Assembly: GCA_036310005.1 (NCBI GenBank)
Contig: JAXJSP010000039.1
Location: 1 to 64,000, forward strand
DNA length: 64,000 bases
DNA from: JAXJSP01 sp036310005
GTDB lineage: Bacteria > Bacillota > Clostridia > Oscillospirales > Acutalibacteraceae
Direction of reading: 5' to 3'
Part shown: positions 17,162-25,658 of the stretch, piece by piece
Position numbering within the stretch: position 1 is the first letter of the stretch
Layout: each line of letters starts with the position of its first letter
Program-made: the position numbers and the translations under genes
Notes under the pieces: generated by a model
What the model was told of the DNA's origin: nothing
Database searches by the model: none
What the model saw: the letters and a program-made list of their open reading frames with translations, nothing else

Positions 17162-17878
17162 ATGCCGATTTATAAAATTGCAGGATTTAATGTAAAAATT
17201 GAACCTATCTATGAACGCACTAAAGATAATCTTGAAAAATATAAAACTGACGAGAAAAATTTTTGTGCCGATTTAAGCATAAATGCCGAATATTATATTA
17301 ACTCCACGCATAAAAAGTATCCTTTGCTTGATTTACCCGCTTGTGAATATATGGTAACAGGCGCTATGTTTTTTGACGAACTGTTAAATCATAACGGAAT
17401 TGTTTTTCATTCATCTGCTGTTGTCTATAATAACAAAGCATATTTATTTACTGCTCCGAGCGGTACCGGTAAATCTACACATACATCTTTATGGATCAAA
17501 TATTTAGGCAACGAAAAAGCAAAAATTCTTAATGACGATAAACCGGCTCTTGTATTTGAAAACGGTAAAGTTTACGCATACGGTACTCCTTTTTCGGGCA
17601 AGACTGATTTAAACATTAATGAAAAATATGAATTAGGCGGTATATGTTACTTATCACAAGGTGATAAAAATGAAATCAAAAAACTGACTGTCAAGGAATA
17701 CTTGCCTAAAATTATTGAACAAACTCACAAAAGAAACAATGAACAATTTATGGATAAATTATTTGATAGAATAGATGAAATTGCGCGATATGTTGATTTT
17801 TATACAATGAGTTGTGATATCAGCAAAGAGGCATTCATTACTTCATTTAATACGCTGACCGGTGAAAAGTATGAGTAG
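17162..17878 (+). CDS. HPr kinase-like P-loop ATPase
   Basis: A 238-residue protein resembling the C-terminal catalytic domain of HPr kinase/phosphorylase. It has FHSSAVV (His83), a Walker A APSGTGKST (98-106) and LNDDKPAL (123-130), and lacks the N-terminal DRTGG-like domain of true HprK. Such short HprK-like proteins are common in Firmicutes and Bacteroidetes beside peptide-modification or S24/S26 peptidase genes, and their substrates are mostly unknown. It overlaps the next gene, a small peptidase-like protein, by 8 bases. No radical SAM enzyme, PqqD-like protein or precursor peptide is seen here. Confidence 0.75.
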   Translation: MPIYKIAGFNVKIEPIYERTKDNLEKYKTDEKNFCADLSINAEYYINSTHKKYPLLDLPACEYMVTGAMFFDELLNHNGIVFHSSAVVYNNKAYLFTAPSGTGKSTHTSLWIKYLGNEKAKILNDDKPALVFENGKVYAYGTPFSGKTDLNINEKYELGGICYLSQGDKNEIKKLTVKEYLPKIIEQTHKRNNEQFMDKLFDRIDEIARYVDFYTMSCDISKEAFITSFNTLTGEKYE

Positions 17879-18290
17879 AAAAATTGAGTTAGATAAAATT
17901 GTTGATGTAATAATCGAACAACTTGAAAACGACGGTTACTTTACTTTTTCACCGACAGGCAACAGTATGGAGCCTTTTATTTCCAGCCAAGATTCAGTTA
18001 CTCTTTGCAAAGCGGACAACTTAAAAAAATACGATATTGTTCTTTGCAAAAATGATAATAACAAATATATATTACATAGAATTATTAAAATCAACAAACA
18101 AAACGATTTTTATATCAGAGGCGATAATCAACTTTTAATCGAGCATATTACATCAAATAATTTAATTATCGGAAAAATTTCCTCTTATGCTCACAAAAAC
18201 AAAACTATAACCAAATTCGATACTTTTAATGTTAGACTTTGGAATTTGTTTACTTTTTTAAGAAAAGCAAATTTAAAACAAGACTATTAA
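17871..18290 (+). CDS. S24/S26 family peptidase-like protein (signal-peptidase fold, His-type)
   Basis: A 139-residue protein with the signal peptidase I/LexA-like core. PTGNSMEPFI carries the likely nucleophile S32, YDIVLCK follows, and YILHRII places H69 where His replaces Lys in the archaeal/ER-type S26 branch; IRGDNQ corresponds to the GDN box. No clear transmembrane segment is present at the N-terminus, though residues near 118-132 (WNLFTFLRK) are hydrophobic. ATG 17871 follows GGTGA and overlaps the HprK-like gene, so the two are translationally coupled. The cleaved substrate is unknown, and it may not be an active protease. Confidence 0.7.
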   Translation: MSRKIELDKIVDVIIEQLENDGYFTFSPTGNSMEPFISSQDSVTLCKADNLKKYDIVLCKNDNNKYILHRIIKINKQNDFYIRGDNQLLIEHITSNNLIIGKISSYAHKNKTITKFDTFNVRLWNLFTFLRKANLKQDY

Positions 18291-18330
18291 AAACAAATGA
18301 GTTCTGTATAATACAGAACTCGTTTGTTTT
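18289..18330. terminator. Bidirectional terminator
   Basis: An inverted repeat spanning 18291-18309 and 18311-18329 (one T/C mismatch that is G-U in one RNA), with A and T runs at its ends. It separates the peptidase-like gene from the convergent glycyl radical operon. Confidence 0.85.
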
Positions 18331-19168
18331 ATAATGCACTATTTATAATTTCTCTATATACTTGCATATTATCATTTGTCGGTACTGAAAATTTTTCAAA
18401 CTCGATATTTAATGCGTCGTATTTATGCTCTCCCATTGAGTGATAAGGCAGCAATTCAATCTTTTTCGAATTTATCTGTTTTAGAAATTTTGAAATTTTA
18501 ATCATTTCTGCTTGATTGTCATTATATCCGCCTATTACCGGAATTCGAATAATAATTTCACCATTAAAGCAGTCAGATAATTTTTTAATATTTTCAAGTA
18601 TCAGTTTATTAGATACGCCTGTACCTTTAATATGCAACTGTTCTGAAAAACACTTTATATCATATAAAAACAAATCGGTATAAGGCATAATTTTTTCAAA
18701 ATTTTGCCACGCTATATTCCCTGCTGTGTCAACTGCGGTATGTATTTCGTTTTCCTTGCATTTTTTAAGTATTTCAAGGAGAAAATCAATTTGCAGCATA
18801 CACTCTCCGCCTGAAAATGTTACTCCGCCTCCTGAATTCTCATAGAATGATTTGTCCTTTATTATTTCTGCAAAAACTTCCTCAACTGAATATTCTTTGC
18901 CACAAATTTTTCTTGCATCTTGCGGACAGTATAATTCACACTTGCCGCAAAAATCGCATTTTTCTAAATGATTAGGGCAAACTTGATAACATTTACCGCA
19001 GGCGGTACACTTATTTTTATAAAACAACATCTCTTTTTTGAAAGATTGGCTCTCGGGGTTGTGACACCAAACACATTTTAAATTACACCCTTTAAAAAAT
19101 ACTGTTGTCCTGATTCCCGGTCCGTCTACAAAAGAGTTTCTTTCAATATCAAAAATTGTCGCTTTCAT
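18329..19168 (-). CDS. Glycyl radical enzyme activating protein (radical SAM)
   Basis: A 279-residue radical SAM enzyme that should install the glycyl radical on its partner. C28, C32 and C35 form the CxxxCxxC cluster in GCNLKCVWCHNP. An inserted ferredoxin-like domain has C54, C57, C60, C64 and C71, C74, C77, C81 for two auxiliary [4Fe-4S] clusters. This layout is that of activases for the dehydratase-like glycyl radical enzymes, and GGGVTFSGGECMLQ is conserved in PFL-activase relatives. It is the last gene of the five-gene operon led by a glycyl radical enzyme 3.4 kb upstream. Confidence 0.9.
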   Translation of the reverse strand: MKATIFDIERNSFVDGPGIRTTVFFKGCNLKCVWCHNPESQSFKKEMLFYKNKCTACGKCYQVCPNHLEKCDFCGKCELYCPQDARKICGKEYSVEEVFAEIIKDKSFYENSGGGVTFSGGECMLQIDFLLEILKKCKENEIHTAVDTAGNIAWQNFEKIMPYTDLFLYDIKCFSEQLHIKGTGVSNKLILENIKKLSDCFNGEIIIRIPVIGGYNDNQAEMIKISKFLKQINSKKIELLPYHSMGEHKYDALNIEFEKFSVPTNDNMQVYREIINSAL

Positions 19169-19196
19169 TTTATCACCAAAAAAATAATTGCTTTTA

Positions 19197-20093
19197 CTAT
19201 TTGCAACTTAACATATCAATCGGGTTTTGCCTGATGATTTTATCAAAAACATCTTCAGGTAATCTTGGGCGAATATAGTCAAAGACATAAGAAAAACGAA
19301 CATTATCTTTAATTTTCGGCCTTGCCTCAAAACCGTTAAAAAATGATTCATCGTGTGACAAAATTATTTTATCAGCATAGCCCTCATCACATAGGCTTAA
19401 AACAGTATTAACTTTTTTATTGATATACTCTTCTGTTTTAACATCATACATTCTGTCTAAACCTATATAGCAACCGCTTTTTGCGATTTTTAATATATAG
19501 TTTAAATCTTCTGTATCACTTAAATGACCTATTGTAATTTTCTCAGGTTTTACTCCGTTTTCCAACAAAAACTCAAGTGCTGACAGCCCATTTTGATTGT
19601 TTGCATTTGTGTGCACTACTATCGGTAAATTCAGTTCTTTATATACTACTGCAGTCGCTTGGAGAATTTTTTTATTAAAATCACTTGTGTTTTTACTTTC
19701 AACAGCAGTTTTTATTATGCCGGCGTTTATATTTTTTGCATCATTTATTATATGCTCTGCTAAAGTTTGAACAGAACTTGTGAATAAAACCGGCTCATCA
19801 GTATAGTAAAAACCTGTCGAACATACAATATTTACACCACTTTTTTCTGACACTCTTTTAAGCAGTTCTATGTTTCTGCCGATATTAATCGGTGTGCAGT
19901 CTACGAACAAATTCAGTCCGTATTTTTCCTTAAGCAACCTTAATTCTGCAACTGCTTTTTCTTCAAGTTTGTCAAAGTCCAGATAATCTTTGCCAGACAT
20001 CATATAAAGATAATCACTATAGCAGCAAATATGCTCATGGCATAATGCTGTATGAATCTCATTTGCGGATATATTACCTAAAACTGTTTTCAT
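19197..20093 (-). CDS. Phosphotriesterase-family metal-dependent hydrolase
   Basis: A 298-residue amidohydrolase-superfamily protein of the phosphotriesterase (PTE/Php) branch. Metal-binding and catalytic sites line up as H19 and H21 (CHEHI), K128 (GIIKTAV, the carboxylated Lys), H161 (VVHTNA), H190 (IGHLSDT) and D248 (LSHDES). PTE-like enzymes act as lactonases, phosphotriesterases or N-acyl hydrolases. It is the fourth gene of the glycyl radical operon, between a CapA-like gene and the activase, so it may process the product or substrate of the radical enzyme. The substrate cannot be inferred. Confidence 0.82.
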   Translation of the reverse strand: MKTVLGNISANEIHTALCHEHICCYSDYLYMMSGKDYLDFDKLEEKAVAELRLLKEKYGLNLFVDCTPINIGRNIELLKRVSEKSGVNIVCSTGFYYTDEPVLFTSSVQTLAEHIINDAKNINAGIIKTAVESKNTSDFNKKILQATAVVYKELNLPIVVHTNANNQNGLSALEFLLENGVKPEKITIGHLSDTEDLNYILKIAKSGCYIGLDRMYDVKTEEYINKKVNTVLSLCDEGYADKIILSHDESFFNGFEARPKIKDNVRFSYVFDYIRPRLPEDVFDKIIRQNPIDMLSCK

Positions 20094-20122
20094 TTTATTC
20101 TTACCCTTAAATCAATAAGTTA

Positions 20123-21241
20123 TTATACAGGCATATTCTGGAGTTCTTTAATTTTTTTGCTCCAATATTCTATATCGTCTGTTTTTTCGTATGCATATAT
20201 TTTTGCAATAGATTTTAATTGACTGTTATGCGCTTCACATGACACAAGATTGTAGTCTCCAAAGCCACCGCCTATTCGGGGATACCACTGGTGTAACCAT
20301 GACCACCCGCTAAAATATAACTCCAACTCTTTTTGATTTTGAATTATCTTTGATAACTCATCAATGTAGCTCATCATTTTAATCTTATCGTCACCGTCAA
20401 AAACCGTAATTTTAGTTTTCTCAGTATTAAACTTATAAGGTATTATCTCAAGAGAAACCTTATCAGTAATATTAAGTATACTTATATATCCGTAAAACCA
20501 GGAATCTCTGCTTTTCCTTTTAATATCACTTTGAAAAATAAAATTTCCCATACTGTAAACAATAGGTTTTCCGTTATATATTTCATAACCTTGCGGACAA
20601 TGAGTGTGTGTCGCTATCAACGCGTCCGCACCCATATCGCAGATGAATCTGTACCTGTCTACAGTGTCAGGAGATGGCAGCGGGTTATGTTCATTCCCGC
20701 CGTGAAATACAACGACAACCTTATGCCCGAATGCTTTTTCCTTTCTTATTCTATTAAGGAGAAATCTGGGGTTATAGCCCGCCGACCCGTATTCAGCTTC
20801 TCCGGCTATGCCAAATTCGTTTTCACACACAGAGATAACTGAAACAGAAATGCCGTCTTTTTCTATTCTAAGCGGCTCATAAGCATACTCAATATTTTTG
20901 CCCGCTCCGGAATGAAGTATATTGTTTTCATCAAGCAAATCAAGTGTATCTTTTACTGCGTTTTCGCCAAAATCACCGATGTGATTATTTGCAAGAGTTA
21001 CCGCATCAATATTTGCGGTATTTAAAAATACTATATTTTCAGGAGAACATATAAGATTCGGTCCTGCTTTTTGAATAGGTTTATGCTTTTTTATATCCGC
21101 AAGAGGACATTCCAAATTAACAATTCTGAAATCAGAATTGTTAAAATAAGGTAAAATATCAGATAAAATATCTTCCGAAGTCTCCTTCGTGAAATTCTCA
21201 AATAATCTGAAATTGACATCTCCCGTAAATAAAATTTTCAT
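20123..21241 (-). CDS. CapA-family metallophosphoesterase-like protein, cytoplasmic
   Basis: A 372-residue protein of the CapA/PgsA (poly-gamma-glutamate) metallophosphatase-like family. Motifs in order: FTGDVN (residues 5-10), VNLECPL, LANNHIGDFG, VFHGGNEHN, ATHTHCPQGYE and VYSMGNF. Those of metal ligands are conserved. No signal peptide or membrane segment is visible, unlike CapA of capsule loci, so the protein probably acts in the cytoplasm. Three bases separate it from the M20 peptidase stop, showing tight coupling in the glycyl radical operon. The reaction is unknown; a role in making an amide or phosphate bond substrate is speculative. Confidence 0.8.
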   Translation of the reverse strand: MKILFTGDVNFRLFENFTKETSEDILSDILPYFNNSDFRIVNLECPLADIKKHKPIQKAGPNLICSPENIVFLNTANIDAVTLANNHIGDFGENAVKDTLDLLDENNILHSGAGKNIEYAYEPLRIEKDGISVSVISVCENEFGIAGEAEYGSAGYNPRFLLNRIRKEKAFGHKVVVVFHGGNEHNPLPSPDTVDRYRFICDMGADALIATHTHCPQGYEIYNGKPIVYSMGNFIFQSDIKRKSRDSWFYGYISILNITDKVSLEIIPYKFNTEKTKITVFDGDDKIKMMSYIDELSKIIQNQKELELYFSGWSWLHQWYPRIGGGFGDYNLVSCEAHNSQLKSIAKIYAYEKTDDIEYWSKKIKELQNMPV

Positions 21242-21244
21242 ATG

Positions 21245-22588
21245 TTATGCCTCCTCAGCCCTGTCACATGCAAGTAACATATTTACCGTTATTTCTAACG
21301 CTTCCAGCATGCCGTCAATGCTTATACATTCATCGGGCTGATGCGCTCCGCCGTGTCCTACGGGTAAATCAAAATCAGGTTTTTGCCAGATTTGTGTACC
21401 TACTTCAACCGCACACGGTAAATGGGCTGCGTATGTAGCACCGGCATTAACATAAGTCGGTGATTTTTTAGTACCCGTATAGTCTTCATACGCTTTAAGG
21501 CATGCTTTAAGATAAAGATTATCAGTATCTGTTATCCACGCAGCTAATTCATCAACAAATTCAACTGTCCAGCCATTTTCTTTGAAATATTTAACAATTC
21601 TTTCTTTTGCGACTTTAATGTCGGTACTCTTACCATAACGCATATCAAAAGAAAGGTTGATTTTCCCGTCATTCATTCCGATAATACCGTTTGCACAGGT
21701 GAGTTTTCCAAAAATGTGGTCTGTGTTTTCTATACCGAAAACTTCGCCATAATAGTTTTCAAGAGTTTTTGCAATAAAAAGCATTTCCTCTTTGTCAGAG
21801 TCACACAAAAATTCATTTTCTGACAGTTCTTTAGAAAGTAAAAAAGCAGCATTTTGTGAGCCCTCAGGTAATGCACAATGGCTTGAAATACCTTTTTCGG
21901 TAAAAATTATATCTCCGATTTTGGCAGTAGCCTCGCCTAAAACAATGTTAAACGATTTTCCTCCGCTAAAATCTGATATATTCTGCATTTTTTTACCGGA
22001 AGATGCAACAAATCTTAAAATACCTTTATCACCGCGATACAATGGAAACTCAGTGTCAGCAACGATTGAAAAATCAGGTGCTTTATGCTTTGTTGTGTAT
22101 GCTGAAATATCATTCATTCCGCTTTCTTCATTAGAGCCTGTAAACATAACAAGCCTTGAGTTAAAAGGAATATTCTGTTCTTTAAGTATTTTAGCACAAT
22201 ACAATGAAATTACAACTGCAGATTTATTGTCCGATACTCCCCTACCAATCAAAAAGCCGTCTTTGATAAGAGGCTCAAACGGTTTAGTATAAATCCAGTC
22301 ATCACTAACAGGCACAACATCTGCATGAGCAAACAGGCCAATACTCTTTTTGCCCTTTCCATAATATGAAAGCAAAAAGCCGCTGTCAGCATCAAGATAA
22401 GTATTATAATCGTTTTGCTCATAAAGAGTTTTTATGTGTTCTAATACATTCGCACACTCTTTACCGAAAGGCGCACCTGTTTCAGCTTTACCTCTAACAG
22501 AGGGTATTTTGACAATCTCTTTAAGTGTATTTATGATTTCTTCTTTATGTAAGTTAATATATTCGTGTATTTTTTTTTGATATTTCAT
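21245..22588 (-). CDS. M20-family (PepV/Sapep-like) dipeptidase-type metallohydrolase
   Basis: A 447-residue M20 zinc hydrolase resembling PepV/Sapep dipeptidases. H88 and D90 lie in AHADVVPV, D120 in GRGVSDNKS, the catalytic E154 with E155 in SNEESGM, and a later metal site in ADTEFP. A final His appears in GHGGAHQPDE. It would cleave a dipeptide, or another amide such as an N-acyl amino acid, in the cytoplasm. It is the second gene of the operon, 12 bp after the glycyl radical enzyme. Its presence suggests the pathway substrate contains an amide bond. Confidence 0.85.
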   Translation of the reverse strand: MKYQKKIHEYINLHKEEIINTLKEIVKIPSVRGKAETGAPFGKECANVLEHIKTLYEQNDYNTYLDADSGFLLSYYGKGKKSIGLFAHADVVPVSDDWIYTKPFEPLIKDGFLIGRGVSDNKSAVVISLYCAKILKEQNIPFNSRLVMFTGSNEESGMNDISAYTTKHKAPDFSIVADTEFPLYRGDKGILRFVASSGKKMQNISDFSGGKSFNIVLGEATAKIGDIIFTEKGISSHCALPEGSQNAAFLLSKELSENEFLCDSDKEEMLFIAKTLENYYGEVFGIENTDHIFGKLTCANGIIGMNDGKINLSFDMRYGKSTDIKVAKERIVKYFKENGWTVEFVDELAAWITDTDNLYLKACLKAYEDYTGTKKSPTYVNAGATYAAHLPCAVEVGTQIWQKPDFDLPVGHGGAHQPDECISIDGMLEALEITVNMLLACDRAEEA

Positions 22589-22600
22589 AATAAGTTACCT

Positions 22601-24721
22601 CTATTTTTGAGTAGTCCTTGAAATTATATCATCCTGTATGCTTTCATTCAATCTCACAAAATAATCTGAAAAACCTGTTACACGCACACGCAGACTTTTA
22701 TAATCTTCGGGGCTTGCTTTTGCGTTGATTAAATCCTCCTTTGAAACATAGGTTAATTGGAAATGAATTCCGCCATTTTTAAAATAAGTTTCAAACATAT
22801 CAACTGTTTTTTCAAAATTATCATCATTCTTAACAAGTTGCTCATCAATAGATATATTTGTAACCGTTGAGCCGCAAGAGATACCGTAAGGGTCAAGTTT
22901 TGCGATTGAATTAAGCAGAGCCGAAAGTCCGTTTCTGTCACGACTCTCACTTTGTCCGATACCGAACTTAACTAAATCACCGTTATATCTTCCGTCGGGA
23001 GTTGCCATAGTTTGCTCGCCGAACCATTTATGGTGTTCGTTATAACCGAGCAAATCACCGACAAGCCACTGATAACCGAAAACATTCTTTCTGTCCTTCA
23101 TAAAATCATAAAAACTCTTATAAAGTCTTTGAGCGACATAGTTTGACAAGTCATCATCATTACCGAAAAACTTACCCTTTTTCAAAATTAAGCAGCGTAA
23201 ATATTCATAGTTTTGCCAATTGTTTTTAACCGCTTTGATAAGTTCGGACATAGTAACAATTTTTTCATCATATATAAACTGCTTTACGACTATTAATGAA
23301 TCAATAACATTTGTAATGCCAAGCAGCATCGGCGATGCAATAACTATATCTCCTCCGCCTTGTGTTAAACTTTTAGCATTTTCAATACAGTCATTAAAAA
23401 TAAGGCTTGAAACATAATTTATATCTTTTGCGCGTTGTATATTGTACTTATTATCATAATCGAAGCCGGTCCGCAAATCGGAAAATAACTCTTTTTCAAA
23501 TACTCTGTAAAAGCTTTCAAAATCGGGGCAATTCTTAATTTCCTCTGATCTTTTATGAAAAAGATTATCAACGCACCTGACAATATTTATCTTTGAGTTG
23601 CTGCCTGTTATAGCACCGAGAAAAGCCGGTTCGTTACATCCGACCATTGTATAATTAACTGCTCGTTCAAACGGAAAACCGCAGATTTGCGTATAGCACT
23701 TTATTCTCTTTTCATCGTTTGTGAAAGCAATTCTTTTATACTCGTCATTTCTTTCTGCATCCATAACGAATTTTAATACTTCTTTGGGAGTTTTCTTAGT
23801 CCAGCGCAGAGTTATTTCAGGACAATGTGTAGGTATATCCATTAGGCTCTCTACGATAAGTTTTGAAACCTCATTGAATGCATCCTCTCCGTCTGGCAGA
23901 TATCCGCCTATACAAAAGTGAGATTGTCCGCCGCGAGTGAAATTAGGTGTATTTACGGGAGTTTTAGATTGCAACAAAAGGAACAATTCTTGCAAGTATT
24001 CTTTCGCTTCATCTTTTGTAATTATTCCTTTTTTAATATCATTTTCATAAAAAGGTGTTAAGTATCTGTCGAGAGTTCCTACGCTGTCGGGGTCTAAACT
24101 GAAACAAATATATATTGAAAGTACCGCCTCATAAAAATCAGACGGTTTATTTTTCGGCACAGTTAAAAGCGCTTTAGATAATTTTAAAAGGTTTTGTTTA
24201 TATTCATTTTCTTCAACTGTTTTAGCAAATTCTAATACTTTTTCAGAACAAAGTTCTGCCCATTTAATAAAAGTTTGCGCAACTTTTTTCAAGCCCAGTA
24301 AAAACTCGATTTCTTCTTTTTTATCGTGTGTTTTTAAGGACTCGTCAATTTTATCAATAATTCCTGATACACCGCATTTTAAAACTGAGGTGTAATCACC
24401 TGTTGCGTGTTGCCATTCCATAGTAGAAAGATTGTCAATAGATTTTAAATAAAACTCAGACATCGCTTTGCCGGTTTCTAAATGACCGTTTCTTTCAAAA
24501 GCATCGCCGACAACACTTCCGTCAAATCTGAAAAAACCTGTCATATTGGAATACTTTGTGATTTTAGGTTCCTGATTTAAAATATACTCACAAATTCGTT
24601 TAACTTCCATATCTGATTTGGATAAGAACAAGTCTTCACGGTCAAACTTTGTTTTTACTGTATCTACATACATTTCACCATTTAAAGTTAACTGTGTAAG
24701 TTTTTTAATTCTATTTGTCAT
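22601..24721 (-). CDS. Glycyl radical enzyme of unknown substrate
   Basis: A 706-residue glycyl radical enzyme (PFL-like superfamily). The active-site Cys is C362 in MVGCNEPAF, with E364 two residues on as in dehydratase-type members (usual motif GCVEP). The glycyl radical site is G683 in RVRVTGFSDYF, a variant of the usual RVxGY. ATPDGRYNGD (573-582) and ISCGSTVTNISI are also conserved in the family. At 706 residues it is shorter than most members (about 760-850). It starts an operon with M20, CapA-like, PTE-like and activase genes and faces a divergent AraC regulator. The Cys-x-Glu pair suggests an elimination or dehydration reaction. The substrate is not known. Confidence 0.88.
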   Translation of the reverse strand: MTNRIKKLTQLTLNGEMYVDTVKTKFDREDLFLSKSDMEVKRICEYILNQEPKITKYSNMTGFFRFDGSVVGDAFERNGHLETGKAMSEFYLKSIDNLSTMEWQHATGDYTSVLKCGVSGIIDKIDESLKTHDKKEEIEFLLGLKKVAQTFIKWAELCSEKVLEFAKTVEENEYKQNLLKLSKALLTVPKNKPSDFYEAVLSIYICFSLDPDSVGTLDRYLTPFYENDIKKGIITKDEAKEYLQELFLLLQSKTPVNTPNFTRGGQSHFCIGGYLPDGEDAFNEVSKLIVESLMDIPTHCPEITLRWTKKTPKEVLKFVMDAERNDEYKRIAFTNDEKRIKCYTQICGFPFERAVNYTMVGCNEPAFLGAITGSNSKINIVRCVDNLFHKRSEEIKNCPDFESFYRVFEKELFSDLRTGFDYDNKYNIQRAKDINYVSSLIFNDCIENAKSLTQGGGDIVIASPMLLGITNVIDSLIVVKQFIYDEKIVTMSELIKAVKNNWQNYEYLRCLILKKGKFFGNDDDLSNYVAQRLYKSFYDFMKDRKNVFGYQWLVGDLLGYNEHHKWFGEQTMATPDGRYNGDLVKFGIGQSESRDRNGLSALLNSIAKLDPYGISCGSTVTNISIDEQLVKNDDNFEKTVDMFETYFKNGGIHFQLTYVSKEDLINAKASPEDYKSLRVRVTGFSDYFVRLNESIQDDIISRTTQK

Positions 24722-24770
24722 TATTGACTCCTCCTTTACTATTTTAAGAATAATGCCTATTAATTAAATA

Positions 24771-24803
24771 GTAAATGTCAACTATGATACTTTTGTCATT
24801 TAC
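24771..24803. promoter_or_regulatory. Imperfect inverted repeat, candidate AraC operator over the GRE promoter
   Basis: GTAAATGTCAA (24771-24781) and TTGTCATTTAC (24793-24803) are inverted copies with one mismatch and an 11-bp gap. On the minus strand the first arm reads TTGACATTTAC, so it contains a consensus -35 for the glycyl radical operon. An activator bound here would touch RNA polymerase. Confidence 0.5.
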
Positions 24804-24824
24804 AACACTTACTTTACAAACAAT

Positions 24825-24838
24825 TTAACTTGTGTTAA
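24825..24838. promoter_or_regulatory. Short palindrome upstream of the AraC gene
   Basis: TTAAC, spacer TTGT, GTTAA: a 5-bp inverted repeat 22 bp before the AraC start codon. It may be a second regulator site or chance. Confidence 0.25.
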
Positions 24839-24860
24839 GATTACGTAGGGTGGTAAAATT

Positions 24861-25628
24861 ATGGAAAATGTTCATATTTCAAAAATACAATCTGTTATAT
24901 TTGTTGAACCTTTAAGCGACAACATAAAAAGAGGTGTTTTTGGAAATAATCTTTATTTTTACGAGTTAGTATTTAAGATTTCGGGAGAGAGCATTATTAG
25001 TTTTAACAATAAAAAAATTCACCTCACTCCAAATTCTGTTATGATTTTACCTAAATCAAATAATGTAGAATATTATGTTGATTACATAAAGCAAGGTGAA
25101 TGTATAGATGTGTTTTTCGACACTGAAAATTTGCTACCAAAAGAGGCATATAAAATAGATACTTCAAATAATATCAAGTTGAATAATTTGTTTGTTAAAA
25201 TTCATAAGATTTGGACAAGCAGACAGCAAGGATATTACAATAAGTGTATGTCTTTACTTTATGAGATTTTCAGCGAGATAGAAAAAACAAAATATACGCC
25301 ATCATCAAAAGTTAAGCGACTAAAATTAGGCATTGAGTATCTTAATACGAACGCATTATCTCAAGATATTGATTATCTGAAACCTGCAAAGTTATGTAAT
25401 GTTTGCCCTACCTATTTTCGCAGAGCATTCAAAGAAATCTACGGTATTTCCCCTTTTGAGTATGTTAAAAAAATCAGAATTGATTATGCAAAAGAATTAT
25501 TACTGCTAAATCAATATTCTGTATCTGACATTTCAAATCTTTGCGGATACTCAGATGTTTACCAATTTTCAAAACAATTTAAGAATACTGTCGGAGTTTC
25601 TCCAAAAAATTATCGGCAGTTTTCATAA
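24861..25628 (+). CDS. AraC-family regulator of the glycyl radical operon
   Basis: A 255-residue AraC-type regulator. The C-terminal 100 residues form two helix-turn-helix units (CNVCPTYFRRAFKEIYG, then GYSDVYQFSKQFKNTVG with VSPKNYR). The N-terminal 140 residues are beta-rich and may sense the effector. It is divergent from the glycyl radical enzyme gene with 139 bp between starts, which contain an inverted repeat matching an AraC operator. Control of the GRE operon is a strong inference from position. The weak ribosome-binding site (TAGGGTGGT) precedes ATG 24861. Confidence 0.85.
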   Translation: MENVHISKIQSVIFVEPLSDNIKRGVFGNNLYFYELVFKISGESIISFNNKKIHLTPNSVMILPKSNNVEYYVDYIKQGECIDVFFDTENLLPKEAYKIDTSNNIKLNNLFVKIHKIWTSRQQGYYNKCMSLLYEIFSEIEKTKYTPSSKVKRLKLGIEYLNTNALSQDIDYLKPAKLCNVCPTYFRRAFKEIYGISPFEYVKKIRIDYAKELLLLNQYSVSDISNLCGYSDVYQFSKQFKNTVGVSPKNYRQFS

Positions 25629-25643
25629 AACTGCCGATTTGTT
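25612..25643. terminator. Intrinsic terminator
   Basis: ATCGGCAGTTTT (25612-25623) pairs with AAAACTGCCGAT (25627-25638), loop CAT, followed by TTGTTT. It overlaps the last codons of the AraC gene. Confidence 0.8.
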
Positions 25644-25658
25644 TAATTAAACAAAATT

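Noticed and set aside
16984..17175. Plus-strand ORF of 63 codons in the gap before the HprK-like gene
   Set aside because: TTG start without a ribosome-binding site; the minus-strand ORF over the same DNA has a good site and a better protein pattern.
21792..22292. Plus-strand ORF of 166 codons opposite the M20 peptidase
   Set aside because: Antisense to a gene with all catalytic motifs in place; no ribosome-binding site.
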